Source: Lachnospiraceae bacterium | GTDB taxonomy: Bacteria; Bacillota_A; Clostridia; Lachnospirales; Lachnospiraceae | DNA length: 6,135 nucleotides | Reading direction: 5' to 3' | Assembly (NCBI GenBank): GCA_018365895.1 | Contig: JAGZJD010000106.1 | Span: 1-6,135 of the forward strand | Shown: piece by piece, positions 5,445-6,135 of the stretch | How positions within the stretch are numbered: the first letter of the stretch is position 1 | Layout: each line of letters opens with the position of its first letter | Made by a program: the position numbers and the translations under genes | Notes under the pieces: generated by a model | Seen by the model: the letters and a program-made list of their open reading frames with translations, nothing else | Databases searched by the model: none | What the model was told of the DNA's origin: nothing

Positions 5445-5915
5445 CTAAAGTACAAAATCAAATTTGAGCTTATACTTTTTAATTGAAGAGTCATAACATC
5501 TATTAAACCATTTCATACCAGAAGTAAATAAACTATATATTCTAACAATCTTATTATGTATCCTTTTGGTAGCACCTATAATTTTACTTTTTTTATTCTT
5601 AGAGCAATCCGCACCTAATATTATCATCCATGTGTATGCCATACTCACACACAAATATAAATTTTTAAAATATACAATACTTTCTGTCCAAGTGTCTTCT
5701 ATATTAAATCCATTAGATTTTAAGTCTTTAAACATTTCTTCTATAATAAATCTTTTCTTATACTCTTTAACAGCATATTTACTGTCCATATTAGTAGCTA
5801 AATACCAAACATCATCTGAATTTTCATATATAGAAACTGCAAGATTACATTTATATTTTTCATCGGAACTTTCCTTATTTATTGGGGGATACAAGGGGAT
5901 AAGTAGTCCCCTAAA
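5445..5915 (-). pseudogene. IS4-family transposase, C-terminal remnant
   Basis: The frame is open from a TAA at 5918-5916 and keeps only the last third or so of a DDE transposase. YKKRFIIEEMFKDLK matches the IS4 signature Y-x2-R-x3-E-x6-K, with its glutamate being the third catalytic residue. WYLATN before it and IYSLFTSGMKWFNRCYDS near the end are typical of this group. The two catalytic aspartates and the N-terminal DNA-binding part are missing, because the sequence upstream of 5915 is interrupted by stops. The first possible start is a TTG at 5894 with no ribosome site. The frame ends FVL-TAG, followed in frame by GAT ATA TAA. If the TAG arose from TAT, the end would read VLYDI, which fits my memory of relatives. 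The protein cannot be an active transposase. Confidence 0.82.
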
Positions 5916-5941
5916 TTATTACAAATGATTGAAAACCATAT

Positions 5942-5966
5942 TTTTAGGCATGGAATATTCCTAAAA
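5942..5966. repeat. Short inverted repeat around a GGAATATTCC palindrome
   Basis: TTTTAGG (5942-5948) is complementary to CCTAAAA (5960-5966), and GGAATATTCC (5952-5961) inside is a perfect 10-bp palindrome. The two structures compete for the same bases. It lies just upstream of the transposase remnant, in the otherwise gene-free stretch 5916-6081. It may be an old element end or a chance AT-rich repeat. Confidence 0.3.
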
Positions 5967-6081
5967 CATAAATTATAACTACAAAAAGTTAGATGTCTAT
6001 GATTTTAGAGAAAAACAAAGAAATTCAATATATGACTAGGCGTAGTATTGTATTGGAAATTTTAGCTTTTAAATTCTTTGG

Positions 6082-6120
6082 CAGAGGCTGTTCCAAAATT
6101 GTTTGTCCAAAACTTGTTTT
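6082..6120. mobile_element. Possible insertion-sequence end
   Basis: The stretch beginning GAGGCTGTTCCAAAATTG resembles the terminal inverted repeats of several DDE-type insertion sequences, which often read GGCTGT(T/C)xCAAAA. Directly after it TCCAAAA (6092-6098) is repeated 14 bases on (6106-6112), each copy followed by TTGTTT with a one-base offset in the second. Tandem subterminal repeats of this kind often bind a transposase. The rest of the element would lie outside the window, so neither family nor direction can be settled. Confidence 0.3.
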
Positions 6121-6135
6121 TTGGGAGCAAACATT

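Noticed and set aside
5566..5928. Plus-strand frame of 120 codons, hydrophobic at its start
   Set aside because: It is antisense to the transposase remnant, which shows the IS4 signature. The hydrophobic look comes from AT-rich codons read backwards.
5999..6135. Plus-strand ATG frame open to the right edge (about 45 codons)
   Set aside because: No ribosome site precedes it, the protein resembles nothing known to me, and it runs through the putative insertion-sequence end. It could be the start of a real gene, but support is too thin.
1..6135. Lantibiotic biosynthesis genes (precursor, LanM/LanB/LanC, protease)
   Set aside because: No small Cys/Ser/Thr-rich precursor frame or modification-enzyme motif was found in any gap, and the coding space is filled by the seven cassette genes and transposase pieces.

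Overview
The window holds one compact, self-contained cassette on the minus strand (about 5225 down to 244): a small helix-turn-helix protein, an OmpR-type response regulator, a histidine kinase, an ABC ATPase, two ABC permeases and a lipoprotein. The layout and motifs match the LanFEG-type self-protection/resistance transporters against lantibiotics and similar membrane-active peptides, with a dedicated two-component system (comparable to the Cpr system of Clostridioides difficile). No lantibiotic precursor or modification gene is visible, so this looks like an orphan resistance cassette. The AT-rich flanks, strong AGGAGG-type ribosome sites, TTG/GTG starts and protein style suggest a low-GC Gram-positive of the class Clostridia. 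The species cannot be named from this sequence.

Layout, left to right. 1-124 (minus): apparent 5' end of an IS transposase that runs off the window. 129-170: strong hairpin with a T-run. 244-705: lipoprotein. 714-1493 and 1496-2290: the two membrane subunits. 2274-3197: ATPase. 3204-3359: the regulatory gap, with a terminator-like hairpin behind the kinase, four head-to-tail 11-bp repeats and a promoter. 3360-4283: kinase. 4287-4979: response regulator. 4972-5160: helix-turn-helix protein. 5197-5225: its promoter. 5230-5444: very AT-rich spacer with inverted repeats. 5445-5915: 3' remnant of an IS4-family transposase. 6082-6120: sequence resembling an insertion-sequence end.

Proposed working (inference). 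The helix-turn-helix/regulator/kinase genes are read from a near-consensus promoter and are probably always on at a modest level. The peptide signal activates the kinase, the regulator binds the 11-bp repeats, and transcription starts at a promoter that has a good -10 but no recognisable -35. The transporter then removes peptide from the membrane, and the lipoprotein may bind peptide at the outer face. Genes within each half are packed with gaps of 2-3 bases or overlaps of 8-17 bases, so translation is probably coupled.

The cassette has a clearly higher GC content than the flanks and lies between pieces of two transposases pointing the same way. This suggests it arrived by horizontal transfer. 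The most interesting points are the 11-bp repeat operator, the lipoprotein at the end of the transporter operon, the helix-turn-helix gene leading the regulatory operon, and the transposase-bounded context.
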